From contig CAJNOL010001253.1 in NCBI GenBank assembly GCA_905250125.1, positions 1 through 64,000 of the forward strand: DNA of 64,000 nucleotides, read 5' to 3'. How positions within the stretch are numbered: position 1 is the first letter of the stretch; each line of letters starts with the position of its first letter. This DNA is from Rotaria sordida. Lineage: Eukaryota > Rotifera > Eurotatoria > Philodinida > Philodinidae. Of this stretch, positions 1 through 11,300 are shown one piece after another. Under the pieces are notes generated by a model that saw only the letters and a list, made by a program, of their open reading frames with translations, did not search any database and had not been told where the DNA came from. The position numbers and the translations under genes are program-made.

Positions 1-62
1 ACTTCAAGATGATCAAAGTTCATTAATGGCCGTATTGAACAAAAAAAGATTTATGTATTGAT

Positions 63-278
63 TAGGGGTGTCAACTTTGCGTTCCGTTCCTAGGAAGGGG
101 GAACGCTACCCCGTTTCCGTTCCTGGGAACGGGGAACGCTGAACACTCAAACATAAAAAGAAAAGTGAATATGTCTAGAGACCTCGCCATGTTGAAATAT
201 AGCGTGGAAATGCGATTTTGACAAGCGTTCCCGTTCCTAGGAACGGAATGCTGAGGAACGGGGACGCTGACACCCCTA
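63..278. mobile_element. hAT-type MITE, 216 bp, perfect 8-bp target duplication
   Basis: The element starts TAGGGGTGTCA and ends TGACACCCCTA, an 11-bp terminal inverted repeat typical of hAT elements. Subterminal repeats of GTTCCTAGGAACG type make it strongly self-complementary. It is flanked on both sides by GTATTGAT (55-62 and 279-286), an exact 8-bp target duplication, the hallmark length for hAT. It has no coding capacity. It is markedly GC-richer than its surroundings. It sits at the edge of, or inside, the zipper exon of the neighbouring gene. Confidence 0.9.
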
Positions 279-279
279 G

Positions 280-580
280 TATTGATGGTCTTCAAGAACA
301 AATTGTTACTCTTCAACAATCTAATGATGATCTTAAACAATCTAATGATGATCTTAAACAATATAATGATCATTTGCAATACGAACTGAAGTTGTTAAAA
401 ATGATTTGTGGTATATGACATTATATTTTTAAAAATTGATCGTCATTAGATTTCTGTTTCTTTAGGTCTTACATCGTTATCGACAATTGCGCTTGGTGCA
501 TATATTATCTTTCACAAGGTAATATCTACTTATATTTTCTATAAAAGTATTATTTTCTTTTAAATTTATAGGTCAAATAA
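280..580 (+). CDS. C-terminal exons of a leucine-zipper protein with a terminal membrane segment (partial, left edge)
   Basis: Three exons join in frame: 280-410, 466-518 and 572-580, with GT-AG borders and a TAA stop. The first encodes a leucine zipper: leucines recur every seven residues six times, starting in IDGLQEQIV. The second encodes a short hydrophobic stretch (LTSLSTIALGAYIIF), then HKVK and the stop. A zipper followed by one membrane helix recalls the CREB3/ATF6 class of membrane-bound bZIP factors, and the IDGL at the zipper start is similar to that family. However, no basic DNA-binding region is visible: it would lie upstream, outside the window. Two near-identical 21-bp units (about 318-359) code two zipper turns. 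A MITE ends directly at the 5' border of the first exon, so the true exon start is uncertain. It could instead be any small coiled-coil membrane protein. Confidence 0.5.
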
Positions 581-1261
581 TCTATCCAACTGTTCATCAT
601 CAACATACTCATTATGTTCAACCAAAACTTCATCATCATCATCAGTAATATGATTATCGTTCTTTTTTTTTTCACTAACATAATTATGGTGTTTTTGATT
701 GGTTTTTTTCATAAACATCATGTTCTTATTCGTGTTCATGTTCTTATTCTTGATTATGTTCTTATTCTTGATTATGTTCTTGTTCTTGTTCATGTTCTTC
801 GATTAATATACTGATGATGATTGTCTGGTTTGTGGTCTTCTTAAAACTATTTTCTCCTTCACTATCAATCATTGATCTTAACTTTTTCTGATACATAATA
901 TTATAGTTCAGATTTTTCGTTAACATATAATCATAACTGTTGATTTTTTTCTCTATTATTAGGACTTTTTTTTACTTATTATTAATCGTTCTGGTCTTTA
1001 TATTTCATTGATAAATATGATTTTTGTTGTTGATTCTTTCATTAAGACAATAATGACTCTAAATAATTTTTCCTTAATAAATTCATCGTGATTTTCCTGG
1101 AGATCTTGCAAAAGTTATTCGAATTGTGAAAAACAAGTGCATGTAGTCAAACTTTTCTTAGTATTTAAAACAACAATTAATGGGCTTGTTCTTTTTTTTT
1201 TCTATCGTTCATTTATACTGACAAAAAAAGGTATATCTATACAAAAAAAAACGAACGAAAT
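581..1261. other. Intergenic, low complexity, with an 18-bp tandem repeat
   Basis: Between the zipper gene and the convergent MALSU1 stop. About 716-800 holds near-perfect repeats of an 18-bp unit of the type ATGTTCTTATTCTTGATT. The minus-strand reading frame across it (566-793, lysine/asparagine-rich then acidic) is probably a by-product of the repeat. No gene is supported. Confidence 0.6.
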
Positions 1262-2550
1262 TCAGTTAACTTTTTGTCCTTTATAAACCGGTGGTTTTGG
1301 ATCACTTGGTAAATCAATAAATTCTTTTTCAACTTCAATATTTGTTTGTTCTTCTACATTTTTTTTATGTGGAAGATCACTTAATGTCATATGTTTTCGT
1401 GGTGGTGGATCTTGAAATAGTCCTGGACCTTCGAGTGGATATCGAACATGTGAATATGGATTATCAAGTGGTCGATATTTATCAGCAGCTGTTAATACTT
1501 CTTCTTCTTTTAATTGTTCATCCATTTTTTTAATTTCATCTAATGATTGTTGTATTGTATGTACTTGATCATCATATTTTGGACCAACACACCATAATGT
1601 TTCAAGATCATTTTGTTCACGCATTTCAGCATCCATTAAATGTAAAACAATATGACCTAAGAAATGAACAAAAAAAAAAGAATTAATTTGACAATTTTCT
1701 GTCCTATAAACTTACCCATATCCATAGCATGCCATTTTGTACCATCACGACATTCATTACTTAAGTAAGGATCACTTGGTTTTTTTTTAGCTTTATACTA
1801 AATAATAAATATTTATATGTACAGGACGTCCTCAAATTCACTATACAAATAAAAATTCGAATATCTTCGCCGCGTTTTGATCATAATGATAGTTTGTTTG
1901 TTTTTTTTTAATTTCTAAAAAACACTTTCTGTGAAGGATTTCTATATAAGAGAGATATTCGAAGTTTTTTTTTCCATAATAATTTCAGAGACATCCTGTA
2001 TAATTTTTTATTTTCATTTGAAGTGTTCTTCCTTACTAATTTATTAATATATTCACTTGCACTTTTCAAATGACGAGCACTAACAGCAGTAGCCAATACT
2101 AAATATCGAGCATATTGTTGTTCTGGTGGAATTTCAATAACACATATATCTTTCATACGTTCATCACGAAGTATTTGAACAATATCGTCTAAATCAAATA
2201 CACCTGTTTTTCCACCTAGAAGAGAAAAAACAAAATAAACAATAAGTTTTTTCTGTCTACAAATAAAAAAGCAAAGAAATAATCTAATACAGACGATTGA
2301 TATGATGACGATATTCATCACGTGTTGAAGGTTGATTATTAATTTCAAGTTTTTCAAATTCATATAATTTTTCAATTTCATGTTTACGTTCTTTGGGAAT
2401 ATTTTGAGCAATTTCTTCTACTGTATATTGATTTCCTGGATGAAGACGAACACGAGGTTCATCATGTGAACGAGAATTTGATGATCGACTAGCTGAACGA
2501 TATATAATGAAAGGTGATTGTCGAATAAATGAAGGTATTAAACGTAACAT
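1262..2550 (-). CDS. MALSU1: Mitochondrial ribosomal large-subunit assembly factor (RsfS/Iojap family)
   Basis: Four exons, 2295-2550, 2037-2215, 1716-1797 and 1262-1656, join in frame to about 303 residues. An N-terminal arginine/serine-rich stretch (MLRLIPSFIRQSP) fits a mitochondrial targeting peptide. The RsfS core follows: DLDDIVQILRDERMKDICVI, then RYLVLATAVSARHL, then the exon-3/4 junction DGTKWHAMDMG-HIVLHLMDAEMRE, LETLW and YDDQ. All are landmarks of the MALSU1 family, which binds the mitoribosomal large subunit (uL14m) and blocks premature subunit joining. The roughly 100-residue tail after YDDQ is longer than in vertebrate MALSU1 and rich in Lys/Glu/Pro. The exon 1/2 donor (GTCTGT) is weak but is the only one keeping frame. 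A T-rich AG acceptor lies at 2559-2560, nine bases before the ATG, and the FDXR stop is only 164 bp upstream, suggesting a shared transcript. Confidence 0.88.
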
Positions 2551-2558
2551 TATTTTAT

Positions 2559-2600
2559 CTGAAATAAAGATATTAAACACTAGAAAAGTAACTATTTATT
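2559..2600 (-). promoter_or_regulatory. FDXR poly(A) signal followed by MALSU1 leader acceptor
   Basis: On the minus strand AATAAA (2600-2595) is followed 35 bases on by TCTTTATTTCAG (AG at 2560-2559), nine bases before the MALSU1 ATG. This order is expected at a junction of a polycistronic unit resolved by trans-splicing. A leader intron with its own promoter would have to fit in 164 bp. Confidence 0.5.
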
Positions 2601-2714
2601 TGATATACTGTCAATCAACAAAATATTATCTGGAAGATAAAAGAAAGAAAAAAAGAAAGCCTAACAAGTGCTCAAATACATAAAATATTTAAATATGAGC
2701 TCTTTTGTTTTTTT

Positions 2715-4912
2715 TTAAGATGCAGTTAATTCAAGCATTTTTTGAATATTGAGTATTTTTTCACGTGGTTTTCCTTTTGCATTACCAAGATTTGTTTCAT
2801 GTGCATCTAGTTTTTTCCAATCTTCATATGAAATACATCGAATTTGACGAGATTTAGCAAGTGCTATTAAACCATCACCTCCTGATTTAACATCATGTAA
2901 ATTAGTTAAATGACCTTGTTCAACATCTTCCATAATTCGTTTAGCAACTGTATGAGCTAGAAAATATTAAAAATAATAAATTAATAATAGAATTGAAACT
3001 TATCATACATTCTGTTGTAGTTTCAGCAATAACACCTCGAGCTCCTCGTCCAATCCAACCAGTACAATAGAAGCCAGGTCGATCATCAATACGATATTGT
3101 CGATTTCGAATAATACCACGTTCTGTATCAAATGGTAACCATGGATCGATCTATATTCAAATAAAAGTGGCCACTCAAAAAGGCCCCATATTGTTCTTTA
3201 CTGTTATCCGATACTGTATTCTAACTTTTTTTTTTTTTTTTTGGTATTGTGAATTTGAAGAACGAGATGTCTTTCCAATGTGTCATGTTTACGCAAGATA
3301 CTACATATTCTCGAATAATTTACAGTAAAAACTAAAATATACCACTTACCATTTTAGCTTCATTAGAGTCGAATATCCTATAATGTATGGAATACTTCCT
3401 GTAGAAGCATTATACTTAAACTTCTTGGTTATCTTTATCCGTATAGAATCTGAGGAAAACTAATTTCATAAGTCCGATATTATTACCGACAAATGATCTA
3501 AGAGTAGTACATAGAAGGATGGCAGCTAAGTTCGAATGTACTAACTCTCATATACATGATGATTTCTCTAGACATGAACGAAACTATCTTGCTCATGTCT
3601 ATACTCACTCTGCCACATGTTCGATGATAACATATTTCTATACTCGAACTGAATAAGAAAAAAATAATTCTCTTAATTCTTACCTGGACGCCATAATAAC
3701 CAATACTTTTAATGACAAGACCACATGGTATTGTTTCTATAGTTCCATTTGGTTGAACGGATAGATTTGGATCAGAAAAATCACCATTAGCTACCGATTC
3801 TGTATGTTCGAAATCAACACTTTCAACCAGTGTTTTTCCATTTAATTGTTTTGGACGACGCCAAAATTTTAAATACCAAAATCGTTCAGCATTATTTTGT
3901 GATTGTTCTATAGATAAAAATAGTTTTCTTAAGACATAGTAATAAATTTCAAAAAAAAAAGACAAACAAACTTGTTCGAGCTGTTTTTAACATTAATTCA
4001 GATAATCTTTTTCTTGGTCGTTCTAATTTATCAATCATAGTTTGATCAATTTGATTAAAATCTTCTTTATTTAACATTGATTGTACACCATTTAATTTAG
4101 TAAGTTCACGAAGTTCTTTTATAGTAAATGATACTTGCATAGGTCCACGTCGAGCAACAAGTATTACATGTCGTATTCGACTTTGACGAAGTGTATCAAG
4201 TGCTATATCAGTAATATCTGTTTTAGCTAAATCATCAATAGATGAAAGAAGCATTCGAGCACAATCAAGTGCTACATTTCCCATTCCTATAATAACAGCT
4301 TGATCTGTATGATTAAGTTGTGGTCGAAGTTGAGCATTGTCTGGTACACCTATTTGAAAAATATTTTTCATTTTTTTTTTTTTTATAGTGAATTTAAAAA
4401 AAAATATTTTGTGTTTTTTTTTGCATCTAACCATTATACCATCCAACAAAATCTTTAGCAGAAAAAACATTTTCTAATGTTGTCTCACCAGGAATATGTA
4501 AATTACGTTCAACAGATGAACCATAAGCAAGAACAATAATATGATAAAATTCTTGTAATTCTTTTAATCCAATCGTTTTACCAATATGAATATTTCCAAT
4601 AAAACGTACACGTTCATGTTCAGCTATTTTTGTAAATGTATTTATAACATTTTTGACTTCAGGATGATCAGGTGCAACACCATATCGAACAAGACCAAAT
4701 GGTACAGGTGCTTTTTCAATTATATCAATTGTTGTTGGTATTGTTTGACTGAGTTTAAGTAAATTTTGTGTTAAATAAAAACCAGCTGGACCACTGCCGA
4801 TAACACAAATACGTATGGGTGATGAAGATACTGTAGAATTGTTTGAAACTATTGAAAGTGATCGTCGAATAAGACAAGGTACAAAACAACGTCGGATAAC
4901 ATTAGTAAACAT
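2715..4912 (-). CDS. FDXR: Mitochondrial ferredoxin/adrenodoxin-NADP+ reductase
   Basis: Five exons, 4432-4912, 3972-4349, 3684-3907, 3009-3150 and 2715-2956, join in frame to about 488 residues, close to the human 491. The ATG at 4912 begins an Arg/Ser-rich mitochondrial presequence. The FAD-binding loop is [11 protein letters not shown] (about residues 36-46), followed by [20 protein letters not shown] and the NADPH loop [13 protein letters not shown] (about 179-191). The C-terminal part has the FAD-contacting [19 protein letters not shown] and ends with a DWKKLDA...GKPREK segment. The enzyme passes electrons from NADPH to mitochondrial ferredoxin for Fe-S cluster and haem/steroid synthesis. 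All key motifs are intact. Intron 3 (3151-3683) is unusually long but nothing in it is recognisable. An AG acceptor lies at 4935-4936, 23 bases before the ATG. AATAAA (minus strand, 2595-2600) lies after the stop, just before the MALSU1 acceptor. Confidence 0.95.
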
Positions 4913-5514
4913 TGACAAAATATTAAAAATAATTCTAGAATCAAATATAAAAAAATAATTTTTAGACAAACTTTCGATGGCTTAACTTGTAAACATTCTC
5001 TCTTAATGGACGCCTCCTTTTTGGAAACGTTTAGGCGAACAATTATGAAACGTTCAAGGCAGATAAATCTCGATAAGTAGAGCAAACGTTGTCATAGAAA
5101 TATGAAGATTATAAAGGCCAAAAGTGGCTAGAATTTTCCTCTCAGCAAAATTCTATACTTCTTTTTTTCGAGCTGCAATGTTTTTATGACAACAAGGATC
5201 AAATTGAAGTACGTGTTGTTTTCAATGGTATAAAGTTTTTAGAGACTGCTGAATTTCATAGAAACAACATTTTGAAGAAAGAAAAAAAACATGGACTCCA
5301 ATGAATGATTTTTGCATTTATTCTATAACATAAATTTGTCTAATTTGCAATGAAATTAAAACTTTAAACATTTCAATTTTATTCTTTTGTTATTCTTCAA
5401 TCTTATTTATGAATATCTTATCTATTAAAAATAATAACCAAATATCATGTTAAACATTTTTTTTTTTCACATTGAATATACAATAATACAGAAAGAAAAA
5501 AAACATGAATAGTT
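4913..5514. other. Intergenic FDXR-MED6, about 600 bp
   Basis: AT-rich, with poly-T and poly-A runs. It should hold the FDXR promoter or leader acceptor and the MED6 3' end. Apart from the acceptor-like AG at 4935-4936, I see no repeat, RNA gene or conserved reading frame. Confidence 0.6.
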
Positions 5515-8060
5515 CTATTTTTGAGTTTTTTGTTTTTTAACTTCGATCATAGGTCGTTCACTTGTAGTTGATTGTGAATCTGATGGTGTACGTTCTTCTT
5601 TTCCTATGATGTAGAAAAAAAAAAAAAAGTTTAATTAAATTTTTCTTTTTCTTCAAACTACATACGTGGAAGATTAGTATCTCCACCAGCAATTGCTGTT
5701 GTTTCATTATTTGTTGTTGAAGGAGGTATTGCAGTTTGTGTTGTTGTTCCAGCTGGTATTCGTGGTCGAAAACGTTCATGATAATTATGAAATATTGTAT
5801 CAAAACGAATACGTTGAGTATTTGTTAAAGCTTTATCTTTCGATGAATCTTTCTTTATTAATTCATCTATATTATTTATGAATAGATTTTAATTAAAAAA
5901 CAAAAAAAACAAAAAAAGTAAAAAGAAACAAACCAGATGAATTATTCGTTTTCCAATAATAACCTGATGAAGGATGATAAGCAGCTCTTTGTGATGCTAG
6001 AAAAATAAATCAATTTTTTGTTTTGTTCACATATGAATTATTACCTTCATCAAAAGCTTTGCCAAAATGATGAACAGCAGTTAACTAAACAATAAAATGA
6101 ATAAAAAAAAAGAAAAAAAAAGATAAATCATTAAAATAGAATATTTACTAATCGATGACTAATAACAGATGCTGCATCAGGAGCTTGATAAATATGACCG
6201 GGTGCAAGAATATAATATTCTTGAAGTGGTCTTACTAAAAAAAATAATATGTCAAATATAACAGATAATTATATATTCAAAATCATTATTTAATAAAGAA
6301 TAAAAATTACAATTTTATGATCAATATAATCAGGTTTAACACTAGCCCAGTAGTATATCTTCAGATGAAATAAATTATTAGATATAATAATATGCAAGCG
6401 ATATAATATAAAAATCTACGTTATTCGAAGTGGAACTAATTTTAAAATGAAAAAAAAAAACTTAGCAAAGAGACATGAAAGAGTCGAATTTTACTGTCAT
6501 ATATTCAGAAAATGAGAGCAACAATATAGTTCTAGAGACTATGAATACGTCCTCCGGAAGAGGAGAACTCAATATTCCGAGTAGTGTCACATTTTTGGTT
6601 CTCAGAATGAGTCAAAAGTTACCAATTCGTCTTGAATGACATCAAAATTGAATTTATTTTTCGTTTGATTTTTTACGATTCTTATTTTATCTATATAAAG
6701 CTGAGATGATATATGGCTAGACACATGCAAAGGCGGCTAACCAGATCTTGCACTCTAGCATGAAGATCGTGATATTTTATAAATTCATATCGAAAACAAA
6801 ATAACTCTAGAAAAAAAAACATTTTTCATATTACTCACTACGAATTAAGTATTGACAAGACTAGCAGAAATCTGTAAAGATTCGTCTCTGAGTTTTTTTT
6901 TACCTCTAGTAAGATATTTATGAAACAATCGAATTAGTAAATTTCAAACTAAGACTGTGCCCATAAGTAGGTCTTGTTGAGATATTGAATATCCAAAAAC
7001 AAATATATGTCACAAATAGTGATGAACGGTATCAATCGTTTTGCACAACCTCTAATGTCCTTCCTCTCAGAGATTCATCCCTTTTTCTAATTCATTGGTA
7101 ATTCATCTATTCTGCACGTTTATGTGTTCGACAATTCTGTTGTTGACGAAATAAAAAAAAGAATTAATTTTACTATTAAAATTTTAACAGTAAATATGGA
7201 AATACACAACCATAAAAGATACCATTCCCAATGAAAAAGTGTACTGACCTAGCCACCATTTGTGCTCATATCTAATCACGAGGAAAGGTAAAGAAACTCA
7301 ATGGTTACTATCTATCGGCAAAATTCAGGTTGAAATTTCGTATTTCGATTATCTAAAATTTCATTAGAACTTACTTATGGGCAAAATATCAGTTCGATTG
7401 GCAAGTCGCACTTAGTGACATTTTCTCCTTAGCCTAGGAATGATGAAAAGAAATTTAATTTTCTTTTCGAATTTGTAGTTCATTGACGGCTCTACACAAT
7501 ATTCGGAAACCGTCTCAATCCGGTACTTTATTATTACTCCAAATGGATAGTCTCTATGAATGGGTCGAAAATAATCTAAAGCCAAAATGATCAGCTCTTT
7601 TTAACAATGATTTCGTGTTTTGTTTGTTTTACATACATTCATTTGGTCCTTCACGAAAATGTTTTCGAATAATATACAAAACTGGATCTTGTCGATGTAT
7701 AAGTGCATATTCAATACCAGTTGCATTTAACTATTAAAAACAAAAAAAAAAGAAAAATTTTGAATAAAATATATTCATTTTCTCATACCATAGCTTCAAC
7801 TGGAAGATTTCTCGTATAAATTTGTTCATTTAAACTTGATCGATCATAAAATGGATTTCCTATTTGACAAAAATAAGCTAATGCTGTTTCTTCACTTAAT
7901 TCTGTATTAAAATGTTGAAACCAAGATAAATCACTCCAATTAAGATTAAGAAGACTTTCTAGAGATTTATTTTAAAATTTAACATGTTTTATTTTGTTCA
8001 AATAAAAAAAAACAAAAAGTTTTTTTGTTTTTTTCTTCATTTACCCTTTGATAAATCCAT
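5515..8060 (-). CDS. MED6: Mediator complex subunit 6
   Basis: Eight exons, 8045-8060, 7789-7958, 7637-7730, 6149-6234, 6045-6084, 5934-5996, 5666-5866 and 5515-5603, join in frame to about 252 residues (human 246). The conserved Med6 domain is easily followed: LLNLNWSDLSWFQ, NPFYDRSSLNEQIYTRN, GIEYALIHRQDPVLYIIRK, RPLQEYYILAPGHIYQAPDA, ASVISHRLLTAVHHFGKAFD and YHPSSGYYWK. A Thr/Pro/Lys-rich tail ends at KKQKTQK. MED6 is a core head-module subunit that couples activators to RNA polymerase II. Exon 1 encodes only five residues plus one base. Intron 3 (6235-7636) is 1.4 kb and repeat-derived; the others are under 100 bp. A splice acceptor (TTTCTTAG) directly abuts the ATG. The SETDB1 stop is 246 bp upstream on the same strand. 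Confidence 0.95.
6235..7636. repeat. Repeat-derived 1.4-kb intron of MED6
   Basis: Segments recur elsewhere. About 7095-7170 (GTTTATGTGTTCGACAATTC with its flanks) resembles 30005-30075. About 7370-7440 (CAAAATATCAGTTCGATTGG) resembles 15755-15830 in the SETDB1 intron. No transposase frame was seen. It is most likely overlapping decayed MITE copies. Confidence 0.5.
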
Positions 8061-8306
8061 CTAAGAAATCTACAAAGCACAAAATCGAATAATGATCACA
8101 TATATATATATATGTGTGTATGTTCAAATCTGTTTTTGTTTTTCTCGTTTTCCAGAAAAAAAAAAGAAAAACAAAATTTTATCAACAAAAGAAAAGAAAA
8201 AAGAAAAAAACATAAGACCGAACAAAAAAAAAGGCACTATTCTACAAAAATCTGTTTTCTTGTTTGTTTGTTTTTTTTTTTTTTGGTATTTAATTATAAT
8301 CAAAGA

Positions 8307-11300
8307 CTAGAGAACTCGACGACGACATTCAGCTGCACCACAATGACAATCCATTCGACGACCAGCTATTTCACCTACTGTATAATTATAATCCCAACTA
8401 AAACACAAAAATAAAAATGAATCTATAAAGATTTTAATTTCTTTATTTTCTATACCATAATTCTGTGCCTGATCGAATTGTTTTTGTAGCAAAAAAACCA
8501 ATCCATGGAAAATGTATATCATGTGTCTATTTAATAAAACAAAAATTTTAATATATAGGAAAAAAAAAATTTCAATTTAATTTTACATCAACAAAAACAT
8601 TTTGTACAGCTATATTTGGTGAACATGAATGATTAAAATATCGTCCTATATTACCAACTAATTTAGCATCAAGTGTATATACAACACCATCATAATCAGG
8701 TAATACTGTACGATTTAATGTTGAATTATTATCATTATCTTCAGATATTGTTTTTGATGATTTTTTTCCATCTTTTTTTAATAATTCACGTGCACGTGAT
8801 TGAAGATTAGCATTTCGAAGACGAGTACTAGCTATTTAAATACAATTTTTTTTATTTGTCGTATGATCAACATTTTAATTTTATTTTAGATCTTAGAGAG
8901 AAAAATCAGAGCTATTCGACATGATTTTTTTTGTCCTATTGTATTGCGGTTTAGCATTGGAACCAGTCCGGTAGAAACCGGAATTTTACCTGTTGAAAGT
9001 TTTCAAAACTCTTCTTTGTTAACTCTATTTTTGACCATAAAAACTAAGGTGTCACATGTTTTTTTCTGTCAGAATGCGTAAAAAACTGCTCAAAACATAT
9101 GTTATATTAATTATTTTTTCTGAGATTCTCTTTAAAAAGATTCATTATGATGAGTGTCTTTTACATGCATTACTAAACTATTTCATATTTGTAGCCGTTT
9201 TTTCTAAAAATCGGTTTTCAAAAAAATTTGATATTTTTCCACCTTTTTTTTAACCGGTTTCAAGTCTGTTGCGGTTACACCTGAATTTCATTGCTATAAG
9301 CTCTGGTTAGATTGTCAATGAACCTAAAAATATCCAGTGTATTTCACGATCTCTCATAAATAAAAGAATTTCATAAATTTACAAAGATGAAGAATAATAT
9401 CCAGTTTTTTGGTTATTGCCCAAGCGTTTCTTGAAGTAAATGTAGTCAATCATGGGAAACATTCTAAGGTTCGGGTTTGATACATGTCTTATTGAGTTAG
9501 AAGAAGAATTTTGTATTCTTTTTGAATATGAATTTAATATTTTTGTAAGACTTTTCGATTGAAATTTCTCTAGTCATCTTTAAGAATCTAATAAATAATA
9601 GTTATACATTTACCTGATTCAGTACTTGACGGAGATGTATCACTTACATCTTCTTCTTCATCATCCTGTTCTAAATGGCCACTATTCTGTTCTTCTTCTG
9701 AATCATTATTAATATTCTTCGAAGAAAAATAAAACAAAATTTTTCTATGTAGGTTTTTTTTTTGTTTTAATTTTTAATATTTACTTCAAAAAAATCTAAA
9801 TCTGCTTGATATTCATCACCAAGTAATTTTCCTCTTTCATCAGCTTGTTCACTAGTAAATATTTCACCTGAATAAACACTAATAAATGTACCTATTGGAA
9901 GATCATGTAGAGTTCGTACACCCCAACCACGTCCAACAGTTTTAAATAACTATTTTAAAAAACAAAAAAAAAGAAATGAATTTTTCATTTCATTTATTAA
10001 TCGAAAATGATTACTTGAAGTTGTGCAATAATACCATTTTGTACAACACGATTCGAACATGTTTGTTTATTACATGAACATCTGCTATTACATTCATAAA
10101 TTCCTCCAGGAACATTTTTAAGTAAACGTCGATAACGATAACCAAGTTGATGAAGAATTTCTCCTTGACTTTTATGTTTTGCTTTCATAGTTCTAACACG
10201 TTCATCACCAATTAATTCAGCATATTTCAAAGTACGTAACCAACCTAATCAAATAGAAATTTACAGTTCAACAGTAGATTTTAATTTTATTCAATAACTC
10301 TCAATAGCTAGAAAAAATATTTTTAATAGTTGAAGCAGTTTCCTATGAAGATAAGTATTTATCAAATTTCTCTTTAGTGGTTCGGAAGGAAAATCTCTGG
10401 AAAACGAAAATTTCAATAAACAGTTTTGCAAATAAGTTCATCTACTGGAGAAAAACATTTCTGAACCAAAAAAAAGATGCCTCCAAGCTATTTTCACTGA
10501 ACTTTACTCATTCTACAAAAGGTCTCAAAGTGTAAAACACCCTTTTAGGTTTATCGCACAATGATTGTCGTTCGCTAAAGATAGATCGTAGAGAACTTGG
10601 GAACATCAAAATGTTTTCTCTATCACATGATTGATAGAATTCAGAAAATCGATTTAGGAAGTCTTGATTTTTCAGAGACCTTTACAAGTAAGCCTATTGA
10701 TTGGAATTTCACAAGCACTATGTAAACCCAAATGAGCTATGAGTATCATGAAAATATTACATTGGCGCATAAGTTCTGAGAATTTTTTTTTCTGGTTTAA
10801 CAATAACTTTATTTTTCAACAAGGATATGCAACGTCAATCAACAATATAATCGCCATTGTTTTACATAAGTATGGACGTTTGGTTCAGCGAGCATCGATT
10901 TGTGCTTCATTGCTTTTCAGACAAAACCATGAGCCCTTTTTGGATCGAATTGTTACTGGAGATGAAAAATGGGTGTGTTATGTCAACGTGCGTCGTAGAA
11001 AGCAGTGACTTGATCCTGGCCAAAAGCCATTTCCGAATGTAAAACCAGACACGCATCCAAAGAAGATAATGTTGTGCATCTGGTGGGATATGAAAGGTGT
11101 CATCTATTTCGAGCTGTTAGATATCAATCAAACGATTACCGCCAATGTCTACTCTCAATAATTGCAGCGATTGAATGAAGTTCTATTTCAAAAGCGACCG
11201 GCTTTGGCGAATCAAAAAGCCGTCATCCTTCTCGATGACAATAGTCGACCTCATGTGGCACAGTTGACTCAGCAAAAAATCGAACAGTTAGGATGGGAAG

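Noticed and set aside
566-793. Minus-strand 75-codon frame rich in Lys/Asn with an acidic tail
   Set aside because: It is created by an 18-bp tandem repeat and overlaps the last exon of the plus-strand zipper gene; no splice partners or domain.
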